A stretch of 64,000 bases of DNA from Singulisphaera sp. GP187 (GCA_945869475.1 CAMBOV010000001.1:409193-473192); one strand, 5' to 3'. Positions 1-9,751 are shown, counted from the first letter of the stretch. Program-made: numbers and translations. Notes: generated by a model not told the origin, from the sequence alone.

Positions 1-2
1 AC

Positions 3-2666
3 CGCCACATCGCCCGCAGTTCAATTCTTTCAACATTCGCAACGAGCGTGATCGTCGCATCGACCGGCACCGGCGCGAGCGCCCAGTCGATCGCAACCTT
101 CGAATCGGCGCAGTCGCATCCAGTTGAGTTGACTCCCGACGGCACAAAACTGCTCGTGTGCAACACCGCTGATAATCGCATCGAAGTCTTCACCGTCACC
201 AAGTCAGGACTTGCATGGGCAGGAGTGATCGCGGTCGGACTCGAGCCCGTCTCGGTACGTGCACGCACTTCGTCCGAGGCGTGGGTCTGCAACCATCTGA
301 GCGACAGCCTCTCGATCATTGATCTGTCCACGATGTCGGTGCGCGCAACAGTGCAGACTGGTGACGAACCTGCCGATGTGATTTTCGCCGGTACGGCTGG
401 TCGCGCATTCGTCACCGCATCGCAACTCAATCGCGTCGAGGTCTTCAATTCGCAAAACCTCGCGACGGCACCGACGATCATCGCCATTGCTGGTGAGAAT
501 CCCTGCGCACTCGCAACCGACGGAACGCATGTCTGGTGCGCAATTTTCGATTCCGGCAATGACACGACTGCCATCTCAGAAATCACAGTTTCGACGGCGG
601 TCAATCCCTATCCGGGCGATCCCAATCCTCCGCCAAATTCTGGCACGACATTCTCGCCGCCCAAGGCAGCAGGACTTCCGACGCCTCCAAAGACGAGCCT
701 CATCGTGCGCAAGGCAACCGACGGATCCTAGCGTGACGTCAATCAAGCAAACTGGTCTGCCGCGGTCACATGGGGGCTTCACGGCAACGATGTCGCACAG
801 ATTGACGGCAACACACTCGCAGTGACATACAAGAAGGGATTTCTCACGACCAACATGGCGATCGCTGCGCGCGCGAACGGCGCGGTTGCCCTCGTGGGGA
901 CCGAAGCCAAGAACGAGATTCGCTTTGAACCGAATGTGAATGGCATCTTTGTTCGTGTCGAGGGAGCGCTCTTCACCGCTGCGAGCACGACGCCAACAAC
1001 GCGAGCGGATCTCAATCCCCACCTCACCTATGCGACGCCAACAATTCCTCAGGCGCAGCGATTGCTGTCGATCGGTGATCCGCGCGGTGTTGCATTCTCG
1101 AGCGATGGCAGCAAGCTCTACATTACCGGCTTGGGATCACACAACCTTGTCGTCGCGAACGCGACGAATCTTTCACGCGTTGCGCTGACTCCGACGGGCC
1201 TGGGACCCACCGGCATTGCCGTCGATGCGGCGAATGACCGCATCTACGTCCTCAATCGATTTGAGGCTTCGATCAGCGTGTTCGACGAGTCATCGCTCGG
1301 AGAGTCGCAGCGAATCTCGTTTTTCGATCCGACTCCTGCCGTCGTGCACAGTGGACGACCATTCTTGTATGACACGCACTTCTCGAGCGGTCTTGGGCAC
1401 GTCTCGTGCGGCTCGTGTCACATCGATGGACGGCTCGACCATCTCTCATGGGATCTCGGCGACCCGCAGGGAGACGTCGTCGACAACACCGAGAGTTGCA
1501 ACCTCGGCCTGCCGCTGGGTACCTGCGAAGATTTCCATCCGATGAAGGGACCGATGAATACACAGACTCTGCTGGGGCTCCTCGGCAACGAGCCCTTTCA
1601 CTGGCGTGGTGATCGAACGGACTTTCTTGCATTCGCGCACGCCCCCGTAACTCTGCTGGGCGGCGACGGCGACTTCACGACGAACGAGATGTCGAGGCTT
1701 AGGCAATATGTGAACAGCATCCGGTTTCCGCCGAATCCAAATCGCAATCTCGACGGCTCGCTTAAAACGAGTTTTGAGGCTGGCAATCCGGTCACTGGAT
1801 TCAATCTCTACCAAGTCGGCAATCTCGATTTCGTGCAGTGCGTCACATGCCACACGCTTCCGACGGGTGGGCTCGGCGAAATCATTTCTGCAAATTTGCT
1901 CGCTGAAGCGCAGAGCATGAAGGTGCCGCAACTTCGAAACATGTACGAGAAGGCTGGAATGGACAAGACAAGCCAAAACAACAGTCGTGGATTTGGATTC
2001 GTTCACGATGGAGCGACCGACACGCTCGTGAGTTTCCTTTCGCTTTCTGTCTTCAACTTTGCGACAGGCGCAGCAGGACAGCAGCAACGACGCGATGTCT
2101 CCGCATTCCTGATGAGCTTCGACTCTGGCACCCATGCGAGCGTTGGCGCACAGGCGACCAAGGGTGGTGCGGTCGATCAGACGGCACGGCGAGGGGAACT
2201 CGTCACGATCGCGAGCGCAGGATCGAGCCAACTCACAGCGCGCGGCAATTTCAACGGCACACTGCGTTCGTTCCTCTTCACAGGCGGCGCTGCATTTCAG
2301 TCTGACCGCCTTGCGGAGATACGGACACTTGCAGAGCTCGACGCGCAGACCAGCGCATCGAACCCATTTACCTACACGCTTGTCGTCAATGGCACAGGCA
2401 CACGCATCGCACTCGACCGTGACGGTGACGGTTTTTATGATCGCGATGAGATTGAACAGTGTGCCGACCCGTCGGACGCTTCGAGCGTTCCTGGCGGCAG
2501 TGGCGGGTGCCCCGATGTCGATCACAACGGCTTCGTAGACGGAACCGATCTCGCTGTGATCCTGTCGAATTGGGGTGGAACGGGCATGGGCGATCTTGAT
2601 TGCTCAGGTCTCGTCGATGGAGGCGATCTTGCACGGATGCTCAGCGGATGGGGCGTCTGTCCGTAG
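3..2666 (+). pseudogene. Secreted beta-propeller / di-heme cytochrome c protein, interrupted by an in-frame TAG; 5' end outside window
   Basis: The frame is open from base 3. Its first residues resemble the end of a signal peptide (cleavage near ASAQ), so the GTG at 48 is probably internal and the gene begins before the window. YVTN-type propeller repeats follow. The frame stops at TAG 729-731, then continues in the same frame through 732-821 (reading RDVNQANWSAAVTWGLHGND) into the long ORF that has an ATG at 822. The second part has more propeller repeats, two CxxCH heme sites (CGSCH at 1407-1421, CVTCH at 1839-1853) typical of cytochrome c peroxidase/MauG-like domains, and a doubled dockerin-like tag at about 2512-2663. 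I infer a single exported redox protein with a nonsense mutation, a sequencing error, or a read-through stop. If translation restarts, the product would be the 614-residue part from 822. Confidence 0.75.
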
Positions 2667-2718
2667 CGCTGTTCGACTCTGTACAGGATCCCATTGTTGA
2701 CACAAGTGTTTGAATAAA

Positions 2719-2859
2719 TCACGCGGGCGTCTTGTCGCCAAGACGCTCGATGATCCGGTGATTGTTATATCGATGCACAAAGTCTCGAATCGCAACGTCG
2801 AGTTCGTCGACGGCTGCACGAATCGCGTGACGAAGCGTGTCGATCGCCACCGAAGTTTC
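2719..2859 (-). pseudogene. Decayed transposase/integrase C-terminal fragment
   Basis: The 334 bases between the propeller gene and the oxidase gene hold no intact gene. Reading the minus strand from 2859 to the TGA at 2719 gives about 46 residues that include VDELDVAIRDFVHRYNNHR followed by IIERLGDKTPA. The pattern (acidic helix, then F-x-x-x-YN-x-x-R, then LG-x-x-TPA) is like the C-terminal end of rve-type (DDE) transposases of the IS3/IS481 kind. No upstream catalytic core and no flanking inverted repeats are visible, so this is at most a remnant. The match is short and rests on motif resemblance only. Confidence 0.4.
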
Positions 2860-3000
2860 ATTACGGTTTCGTAAAGAATCTCGTTCTGAAGACGACTACG
2901 CCCACAGCGAGTCAATGCACGCTTGTCGACTGCGTTTACTTCAAACAAAGATTTGCACTTGTGTTGTCACATGCTGTGCGACGGGAGGGTCGAGAGCTCC

Positions 3001-4143
3001 CTACGCCTCTGACGGCCTCAACAAGTCGCGCGTAACTGCAGCAACAGTCGCGCATCCAGCGAGCGCCATCGATCGATCGAAGTCGCTGGCAAGGATGTCG
3101 ATGACACGCTTCACGCCAGGCTGACCTGCACATGCGAGACCCCAGAGAATTGGTCGACCAATCTGCACGGCTGTCGCACCGAGCGCAAGAGCTCGAAGAA
3201 TGTCGACACCTTGGCGAATTCCTCCATCGACAATTACGGGCACGCGACTCGCAACCGCTTGCGCGATACGCGGCAGTGCATCGGCAGTGGATGGCGCCCC
3301 GTCAAGTTGACGACCGCCGTGATTACTCACGACGATTCCGCGCGCCCCCGATCGAACTGCTGTGAGCGCATCGTCGGCTCTGCAGAGTCCCTTGACGATC
3401 ACAGGCAGAGTTGTGAGCGAACAGAGCCATTCGAGATCTTTCCACGAGAGGTTTGGCGAGATCGTCCATCCCAATGTTTCACTGATGCCGACTCCTGTGT
3501 GACCGGTGGGACCAGTTGCGCCCTGCGGATCGATGCGCTCAAGATTGACGATGCGTAAGTGCGGGGGCACATGAAATCCGCTGCGCATCTCTCGCTCGCG
3601 CAGTCCCCAGACTGGAGCGTCGACCGTGAGTTGGATCGCGCGACATCCTGCACGCTCGACGCGATTCACGAGTTCGCGAACGAATCCACGGTCGGGTCCG
3701 ATATACATCTGAAAGAGCACCGGAGCAGTCGCCGCAGCGCAGACCTCCTCAACGCTCGTCGTCGACAGACTGCTCAGAACCATCGGGATTCCCGCCTCGC
3801 CGCACGCTCGCACCGTCGCCAATTCACCTTCTGGATGTGCCATTTTGTGCAGTGCGGTCGGAGCAGCGAGCAGTGGGAATGACAGTGGAAGATCGAGCAG
3901 CGTTGTCGCCGTTGAGCGGCGCGAGACGTCAACCATAACGCGGTACCAGATCGAGAGGGCATCCCATGCAGCGCGATTTCGCTCGAGCGTCAATTCACGC
4001 CCTGCCCCGCCGACGAAGTATGCGAATGCCATCGGGTCGAGGCGCGCTCGCGCTGCGTGCTCGAACTCGTCAATTTGAAAAATCGCTGCAAGCTCTGCGG
4101 CCGTGCACTCTGCTGGATTCTTCACCTGCTCTGTGTTGATCAT
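3001..4143 (-). CDS. FMN-dependent alpha-hydroxy-acid oxidase/dehydrogenase
   Basis: A 380-residue cytosolic flavoprotein of the glycolate oxidase / lactate oxidase / lactate monooxygenase family, which oxidises 2-hydroxy acids to 2-oxo acids using FMN. The TIM-barrel signature is complete: YFVGGAG near residue 42, Lys251 in VIVKG, the active-site SNHGGRQLDGAPS at 273-285 with catalytic His275 and substrate-binding Arg278, and the FMN-phosphate motifs DGGIR (307-310) and GR (329-330). The length is normal for the family. The exact substrate cannot be read from the sequence. The ATG lies 3 bases from the end of the respiratory operon's last gene on the same strand, so it may be read from the same transcript. 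Confidence 0.9.
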   Translation of the reverse strand: MINTEQVKNPAECTAAELAAIFQIDEFEHAARARLDPMAFAYFVGGAGRELTLERNRAAWDALSIWYRVMVDVSRRSTATTLLDLPLSFPLLAAPTALHKMAHPEGELATVRACGEAGIPMVLSSLSTTSVEEVCAAATAPVLFQMYIGPDRGFVRELVNRVERAGCRAIQLTVDAPVWGLREREMRSGFHVPPHLRIVNLERIDPQGATGPTGHTGVGISETLGWTISPNLSWKDLEWLCSLTTLPVIVKGLCRADDALTAVRSGARGIVVSNHGGRQLDGAPSTADALPRIAQAVASRVPVIVDGGIRQGVDILRALALGATAVQIGRPILWGLACAGQPGVKRVIDILASDFDRSMALAGCATVAAVTRDLLRPSEA

Positions 4144-4706
4144 CGCAAAAGTCTATCGGGGATGTCGCTCGATTCACGATCCTCCCAAGCATGACGCGTC
4201 GCGCGTTGACGCTGCACCAGTCGTTCGCGCATGATGATGAGCACCGCGATAGGAATCCACAACAGCATCCACGGAAGCACAGTCGTCACAGCAGCCGGTG
4301 CAGGCGCAACGCCGATGATGAACGAACCGACATCGTGTGGATCGCTTGCAATCTGAACTGAAATCTCCCACGTTCCGGGCAATTCGAGCGCAACCCGCGC
4401 CTCGTGCAGCAGTCGATTGCCGCTCGTTGCAGCGCCAAATACGACCTCTGTAACGATTCCCGATGGGCCCACCGCGCGCAGCGAGCCAGGCAGTCCGACT
4501 TGCGCTTCGCCATTACGCGAGATCAACATTGAGAAGTCGACGACTCCCTCAGTTGGTGGAATCGGCGAGAGAAAGACTGTCACGTCAAACGCGCCGTACA
4601 TCGCACGGTCGACGACTGCGCCGCCGTCGGCGTGTGCGTGAGGCGCGAATGCGGTGAGCGCGGTGAATGCGACCGAGAGCGCGCAGAGCAGACGTCGAGC
4701 GTTCAT
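4140..4706 (-). CDS. FixH-like exported membrane protein, last gene of the respiratory operon
   Basis: A 188-residue protein with an N-terminal signal peptide (MNARRLLCALSVAFTALTAF, cleavage near AHA-DGG), a beta-rich extracytoplasmic domain and one transmembrane helix near residues 148-168, followed by a basic cytoplasmic tail. The beta domain resembles the FixH/YtkA type, which accompanies copper or oxidase maturation factors. Its ATG at 4706 overlaps the TGA of the upstream CtaG/FixG-like gene by the ATGA arrangement, and its own stop overlaps the start of the oxidase gene at 4143. Context points to a role in oxidase assembly; that role is inferred. Confidence 0.7.
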   Translation of the reverse strand: MNARRLLCALSVAFTALTAFAPHAHADGGAVVDRAMYGAFDVTVFLSPIPPTEGVVDFSMLISRNGEAQVGLPGSLRAVGPSGIVTEVVFGAATSGNRLLHEARVALELPGTWEISVQIASDPHDVGSFIIGVAPAPAAVTTVLPWMLLWIPIAVLIIMRERLVQRQRATRHAWEDRESSDIPDRLLR

Positions 4707-6961
4707 AGCGAGGCCGTCCCACGCATCTGCATCGGTTGCAGGATGATCCACGAACCGACGCACCAGAGCGCCAGAGCAACACACCACCATGGCAGCGCGC
4801 TCAGCAGTGGACGAGCTGACCGAGCGCCGCTGCCACGCCAGATCATCCATCCGCTGACCAAGAGTCCCACTTGCAACAGGATGAGTTCGGCTGGCAGCAA
4901 CCACGTTGGCGTCACTCCGCAGCAGGATGCCGCCCACTGAGGTTGCCCGAACCATCCGATGCCGATGTCGTTGAGCGCGCGTTGAATCACTGGCACGCCA
5001 GTTGATGCGCTCGTCACAAGATGGAAGCACCAGTGGATGCACCACATCGCTGCTCCGATGGGCACAATCGCATGCGCGCCGCGACAGAACGACTCGTGCA
5101 CCGTTGTGTGCGAAGCGCGTGCGCTGAGAGTAGACGCGAGAGCGAGAACAAGTGTCGGCACGACGATCACTGCACTGCTCGTGATCACGGCCTCGACGAG
5201 AATCGACGAACTCCATGCGAATGCCTGCGCGACCGATCCGACGAATTCGATCCACGGACCAGTCATCCCCGCTGCATTCGCGAACGCGCCAAACGTCAAC
5301 AGACCCAGGAGTGCCGCAACGTCACCGCGCGATCCAATGCGACCAATCGATGAACCCCACGAACGCGCCGTCAGACTCACTGATGGAGTCGAGACGACGA
5401 TTGCGACATTCTCATGCGGACACGCATCGACGCAATCGAGACAGAAGGTGCAATCGAGATTGCCGCGCTTGACGGGTTGAAAGAGTTCAAGTTCGCAGCC
5501 GGGCACGCGCACAGTGAGCGCAACACTCTGCGACTTCAGTTGGCCACGATCGGATCCTCGAATGCACTCGCGACCGACACATGTGTCGCAGGTCGCGTGG
5601 TTGACAACCGCCACGGTGAGTGGCGCAACCAAACTCTGCGTCATATGAAACTGCCCAATTGGACAGACCCACTTGCAGAAACTCCCGCCGCGAAAGAGCC
5701 CGTCGACCAGCAGAATCCCAGCGAAATAGCCCAGAATGATCCATGCTGTTGCCCACGGACTCGCCCAGAGATCACACGCCTCGTAGCAGACGAGCCAGAG
5801 CGCGATGAGGGCGACGGCGATCCACTTCGACCGAAGTCGCTCTGGCCATCGAAGCCTCGGAGTCCACCAGCGACGCAGCAGATTGCGCGGCGCGATCAGT
5901 GGACAACTCATGCAGAGAAAATTTCCACCAAAGAGCAGTGCAAGAACGACGACGCCGCGCCAGTGGGTCCACGCAAGCGTGCCTGCGAGATTCGACGGCG
6001 CATCTGTTGGACCCCACAACCCATCAATCACGATGATCACTGCCGCAGCGACGAGCATCCAGCGAATTGTGGTGCGCACAGTGCGGCTTCGCAGCAGGCG
6101 ACCGATGCCGCGCACACGCAAGAGATCGAAGCGCGCATGCGCAGCGGGTTCGATGCGATCGCCCCTCGTTGGTGCAACTCGGCCAGTGGGCGATGGCGCG
6201 CGAACGATCTTGAGTGCTCGCAGAATCAAGAAGATCGCCGCCGGCAACATGATGAGCTGCCCAACCGTCCACATGAAAGCACCTGCGACTTGTTGGTCTT
6301 GCAGGGCGCTCCATCCGAGTGCCGGCGCCGTTGCCTCGTAGTGCGCATACCAGACTCGATCTGAGTAGGTCATCACAGCAGAGAAGATCGTGTTCTGCAC
6401 ATCGGCGGTGAGTAGATAAATGACGAGCGCACCGTCTGACCAACGCGCTCGCCAGGGCCACGGCTGAATGATCTGCCACCAGAAGAGCGTTGCGGCTGCA
6501 AGAAACGACGCATGTTCAAGCCGATGGATCACCGGCGATTCGAGCGCGGCGCCGTAGAGCAGCGGTGAATGCCACGCCCAGTTCGTCACTGCGAAGGCGA
6601 TCCATCCCGTGAATGGAGAGAGCACGACGTTCAAGCACCGCCGAAGAAACGCACTCGCAAGAAAGGGTCCGAGCGCACCTCGACGCACGACACGCGGAAG
6701 TCCGCGCAGGATCGGAATTCCTGGAGCACCAAGCAAGAGCAGTGGCGCCACAACCATGATCAGCAAGAAATGCTGCACCATGTGCACCCACAACAACATG
6801 TGACCGAGTGAGTCGATCGGTGATGCGAGCGCGAGAAAAAGCACGAGCATTCCGGCAAAGAAACAGCGAGGACGCAGCGCTGGAAATCCACTGACACGCC
6901 CCACCAAGCCGCGCGCGCCTCGCACGTACAACCACGAGAGCACTGCGAGTGCGCCGATCAA
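4703..6961 (-). CDS. CtaG-like oxidase assembly protein fused to a FixG/NapH-like polyferredoxin
   Basis: A 752-residue polytopic membrane protein with two parts. Residues 1 to about 270 match the caa3-oxidase CtaG family (many helices, HMLLWVHMVQHFLL, WAWHSPLLY, a late DQQVAGAFMWTVGQL motif). From about residue 320 come further helices and a cysteine-rich FixG/CcoG/NapH-like section with CMSCPL, CKWVCPIGQF, CDTCVGRECI and CTFCLDCVDACP, enough ligands for two 4Fe-4S clusters, followed by more helices. The TTG at 6961 is the only conventional start in frame, but the 16 codons upstream read ILTSWNFDPW just before it, a sequence typical of CtaG N-termini. Translation may therefore begin near a CTG at 7009 that overlaps the cytochrome b stop. 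Function: probably copper delivery or oxidase maturation coupled to electron transfer (inferred). Confidence 0.8.
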   Translation of the reverse strand: MIGALAVLSWLYVRGARGLVGRVSGFPALRPRCFFAGMLVLFLALASPIDSLGHMLLWVHMVQHFLLIMVVAPLLLLGAPGIPILRGLPRVVRRGALGPFLASAFLRRCLNVVLSPFTGWIAFAVTNWAWHSPLLYGAALESPVIHRLEHASFLAAATLFWWQIIQPWPWRARWSDGALVIYLLTADVQNTIFSAVMTYSDRVWYAHYEATAPALGWSALQDQQVAGAFMWTVGQLIMLPAAIFLILRALKIVRAPSPTGRVAPTRGDRIEPAAHARFDLLRVRGIGRLLRSRTVRTTIRWMLVAAAVIIVIDGLWGPTDAPSNLAGTLAWTHWRGVVVLALLFGGNFLCMSCPLIAPRNLLRRWWTPRLRWPERLRSKWIAVALIALWLVCYEACDLWASPWATAWIILGYFAGILLVDGLFRGGSFCKWVCPIGQFHMTQSLVAPLTVAVVNHATCDTCVGRECIRGSDRGQLKSQSVALTVRVPGCELELFQPVKRGNLDCTFCLDCVDACPHENVAIVVSTPSVSLTARSWGSSIGRIGSRGDVAALLGLLTFGAFANAAGMTGPWIEFVGSVAQAFAWSSSILVEAVITSSAVIVVPTLVLALASTLSARASHTTVHESFCRGAHAIVPIGAAMWCIHWCFHLVTSASTGVPVIQRALNDIGIGWFGQPQWAASCCGVTPTWLLPAELILLQVGLLVSGWMIWRGSGARSARPLLSALPWWCVALALWCVGSWIILQPMQMRGTASL

Positions 6962-7005
6962 CCACGGATCAAAGTTCCAACTCGTGAGGATTGCGTCAGC
7001 GACGC

Positions 7006-8502
7006 TCAGTGGGCGTTCGCGCTGCCAGGTGGAGGTGGCAACTGCGCTCCAGGAATCTTCGCATCTGGTTCGTTCGATGGATGAAGCGTCGCCAAGAACG
7101 CCACAACTGCGGCAGTCTGAGCACTATCGAGGTTCTTTCCATACGCCGGCATGTTGCCACCGCCTTGCTGCACTTGGCGCACGAGTTGGTCATACGAGAG
7201 TCGCGACGCGACATCATCAAGCTCAGGACCGCGCTTGCCGCCGAGTCCATCGAGCGAGTGGCAGTTGCGGCACTGTGCGAATTGAAAAACGACGGCGCCT
7301 TGCATCTCGAGGGGCGTTCGACCGTGCGTGAATTTCGCAGGGGTTGGAAGCGCCGACCAGCCATCCATCACAGGAGACCACGGACTTGTCATTCCTTCCC
7401 ACGTCAGCGCTGCGATCGCCATCACCGTCACAAGCGCGACGAGCACCATCGCAGGTCGCTTGCTCGGTGCGCGTTCACCAGAGTTCGAAAGGAACGGCAC
7501 TGCAATGAGCACAAGCACGCCAACCCCTGGAGCAATCAACATGATCGCAGTCTCAGACGCTGGCGGCAAGAGACTGACTGCGCCAAAGAGCCACATAAAT
7601 GGATAGTCCGGCCGAGGATTCGTGTTGATGAGCGTTGGATCGGGCATTCCTCCAGGTCCAAATGGACCGTAGAACGCCGCGAGCGCAACGAGTGCGATCA
7701 AACAGACTCCGCAAAAAACCATGTCGCGCTGCACGGCTTCGGGCACGAAAGGAACGCCTTCGGTCTTCATCCGCTCTTCGAACCCTTCGCGATAGGTCGA
7801 TGGCACAACAATCGCACCAGGCTTGGGCATTTCGCTGATGCCGTTCTTGATGATCAACATCATGTGCAAACCGACAAGACCAAGCGCCGCACCCGGCAAG
7901 ATGAAGACGTGAAGCGCGAAGAATCGGTTGAGAGTTTCGCCGCCGATGATTGGTCCGCCCAGAAGAAGCGCGCGCACTTGATCACCGACGAGTGGAATGC
8001 GATCGGCGATTGCTGCACCGATGCCGAGTCCCCAGTATGCGTCTTGATCCCATCGCATGACCTGTCCAGTAAAGGCAAGCGCAAGAGTCGTGAGCAAGAG
8101 AAAGACGCCGGTGATCCAATTCAATTCGCGTGGATACTTGTACGAAGCGTGCAGAAAAACCTGCAGCATGTGGATCGCCATCATGACGACCATCGCGTTG
8201 CTCGACCAACCGTGCAGCGCACGCAGCATCCATCCCATCGGCACTTCCTTGTCGATGTAGTTGAGGCTCTCCCATGCCTGTGCGGCGCTCGGGGCGTAGA
8301 CCGTTGCGAGGCAGACGCCCGTCACGAGCTGAATCGTAAAAAACATCAGCGTCGCGCTGCCAAAGACATACCACCACTTCGCGTTGCGCGGCACGTGATG
8401 AAAGAGCAGCGGTTTGGCAAAGGCGACGACGCCCGTGCGCTCTTCGATCCACTGCATCGTTGCCTTGGAGGAACTCAGGAGTGCACTGGTGAGGAAACTC
8501 AT
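7006..8502 (-). CDS. Cytochrome b of a bc complex, fused to a C-terminal cytochrome c domain
   Basis: A 498-residue membrane subunit of a quinol:cytochrome c oxidoreductase. The N-terminal b6-like part has the paired heme histidines in the second and fourth helices (ALHGWSSNAMVVMMAIHMLQ and FFALHVFILPGAALGLVGLH). The second part carries the Qo-site region, where the usual PEWY reads PDYP (RPDYPFMWLFGA). From about residue 405 there is a class I cytochrome c domain with CRNCH and a distal Met in GGNMPAYG. It starts at an ATG overlapping the Rieske stop (ATGA). Fusion of cytochrome b to a heme c domain is known in other bacterial bc complexes and removes the need for a separate cytochrome c1. 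Confidence 0.93.
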   Translation of the reverse strand: MSFLTSALLSSSKATMQWIEERTGVVAFAKPLLFHHVPRNAKWWYVFGSATLMFFTIQLVTGVCLATVYAPSAAQAWESLNYIDKEVPMGWMLRALHGWSSNAMVVMMAIHMLQVFLHASYKYPRELNWITGVFLLLTTLALAFTGQVMRWDQDAYWGLGIGAAIADRIPLVGDQVRALLLGGPIIGGETLNRFFALHVFILPGAALGLVGLHMMLIIKNGISEMPKPGAIVVPSTYREGFEERMKTEGVPFVPEAVQRDMVFCGVCLIALVALAAFYGPFGPGGMPDPTLINTNPRPDYPFMWLFGAVSLLPPASETAIMLIAPGVGVLVLIAVPFLSNSGERAPSKRPAMVLVALVTVMAIAALTWEGMTSPWSPVMDGWSALPTPAKFTHGRTPLEMQGAVVFQFAQCRNCHSLDGLGGKRGPELDDVASRLSYDQLVRQVQQGGGNMPAYGKNLDSAQTAAVVAFLATLHPSNEPDAKIPGAQLPPPPGSANAH

Positions 8503-9086
8503 GTGGACTCTTCCAACCCTGGAAGTCGTCCAGCATCGATGAGCAGCTTGCCGCCTTCAATTTTCCACACGTATTCAAAGAGTCCCCGCGGCGGCGGACC
8601 TGCAGCGCGCGTGCCATCTTGGTAGTAGACCCCGCCGTGGCAGGGACACATGAAAAGCTTCGACTGTTCGAACCAGCGCACGGGGCAGCCGAGATGCGCG
8701 CAATTGATCGCGAAGACCTGAAAGTGAGTCGCGTCGATGCAGCGCACCCAACAGGCTGTCTTGGCGCTGTCGCCGTCGGTCGGTTGACGAATCGGATTCA
8801 GAAACGTTGCGAAGCGCGTCGCACCATGCGGAAAGATCGAGAGTTCACCGAGTTCAACCCAGAGGTTCGAGTATCGCTTTGTCGCCGGGCCGATGAGGTA
8901 ACCGACAATCGGAAGCGCGGTGATCGCGCCGCCGATGCCGAGCAACCCGACCCCCAACTTGAGCATGAATCCACGGCGCGGGGCTGGAGTGACCCCAGCA
9001 GTCGCCGCGGCCTTCGCCTTCTGCTCACAACCGCATCCACCACAACCGCACGAACCTTTTTCTTGTTGCTTCTCTTGTTCGCTCAT
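8499..9086 (-). CDS. Rieske iron-sulfur subunit of the bc complex
   Basis: A 195-residue protein. The start is placed at the ATG that overlaps the TGA of the preceding cytochrome gene (ATGA); the frame runs upstream but those residues look like a shadow of that gene. After a cysteine- and glycine-rich N-terminal stretch (GSCGCGGCGCEQK) comes a twin-basic segment and a membrane anchor (about residues 40-65), then the Rieske fold. The two cluster motifs are CAHLGC and CPCHGG, giving the two Cys and two His ligands of the 2Fe-2S cluster. It passes electrons from quinol at cytochrome b to the c-type heme. The extra N-terminal cysteine cluster is unusual and its role is unknown. Confidence 0.93.
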   Translation of the reverse strand: MSEQEKQQEKGSCGCGGCGCEQKAKAAATAGVTPAPRRGFMLKLGVGLLGIGGAITALPIVGYLIGPATKRYSNLWVELGELSIFPHGATRFATFLNPIRQPTDGDSAKTACWVRCIDATHFQVFAINCAHLGCPVRWFEQSKLFMCPCHGGVYYQDGTRAAGPPPRGLFEYVWKIEGGKLLIDAGRLPGLEEST

Positions 9087-9751
9087 TTCGTCACCTTCTC
9101 GTTCGACACGCGCTGTGATGAGATCCAACTCACCACATCGCAGACCTCTTGGGCGGAGAGTCCAGTCGGTCGACCGGGCATCGCTTGATTCCACGCGGGC
9201 ATCCCAAGTTCGCTTCGTCCGTAGACCACCGCGCTCCAGAGACCCTGATCAGAAATCATCCGCAAATACATTGGATCGACCACACTTCCCGCGGTGCCCT
9301 GCCCCGCGTGACAGGAAGCGCACGCAGTCGAAAAGACGAGCGCGCCGGCACTCGCGCTTCCCGCGGTCAACACTGGCGAGATCCCACCGCCTCCGCCCGG
9401 CTGGCCATCACCCCACAGTGTGCGCATCCCGTGCACGAGTGACGTGATTTGTTCGGCCGTGAACGGACCGCCTTCGCTCGCGAGATACGCCGGCATCGAT
9501 CGACCTTGACCATGTGAGATCGCTTGAATGATGGTCGCATCGGTCGCGACCTTCCAATAGTTCGCGTTCACGAGCGGAAGCGCTGCTCCCTCGGCTCCCT
9601 GCGAATGACACCCGCGACAATTCGTATCGAATGCACTCTGCGTCGACAATTCACCGGCGAGTGCAACATGCTGCACGGCGGGAGACGCACTCGGACGATC
9701 GCATCCACTTGCACAGAGCACCATCGAACAGAACATGACTGCGCGTTTCAT
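9083..9751 (-). CDS. Di-heme cytochrome c lipoprotein
   Basis: A 222-residue exported protein. The start ATG overlaps the upstream TGA (ATGA). The N-terminus MKRAVMFCSMVLCASGC is a lipoprotein signal with a lipobox ending at Cys17. Two cytochrome c domains follow, with CRGCH and CASCH heme-attachment sites and downstream methionines (SMPAY, GMPAWN) suited as sixth ligands. Placed between oxidase and bc-complex genes, it probably shuttles electrons between the two complexes while tethered to the membrane. Di-heme lipoproteins of this sort accompany alternative complex III in some phyla, but the neighbouring Rieske and cytochrome b show that a bc complex is the partner here. Confidence 0.88.
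   Translation of the reverse strand: MKRAVMFCSMVLCASGCDRPSASPAVQHVALAGELSTQSAFDTNCRGCHSQGAEGAALPLVNANYWKVATDATIIQAISHGQGRSMPAYLASEGGPFTAEQITSLVHGMRTLWGDGQPGGGGGISPVLTAGSASAGALVFSTACASCHAGQGTAGSVVDPMYLRMISDQGLWSAVVYGRSELGMPAWNQAMPGRPTGLSAQEVCDVVSWISSQRVSNEKVTK

Noticed and set aside
1446..2525. 359-codon minus-strand ORF inside the propeller/cytochrome gene
   Set aside because: Cys/Arg-rich antisense shadow; the plus strand carries heme motifs and a dockerin-like tag here.
5414..6364. 316-codon plus-strand ORF opposite the CtaG-like gene
   Set aside because: Antisense shadow; the minus-strand protein has clear membrane helices and iron-sulfur motifs over the same bases.
6991..8625. 544-codon ORF on the plus strand opposite cytochrome b and Rieske
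   Set aside because: Arg/His-rich shadow frame caused by the codon bias of the true genes on the other strand; no start signal and no domain.
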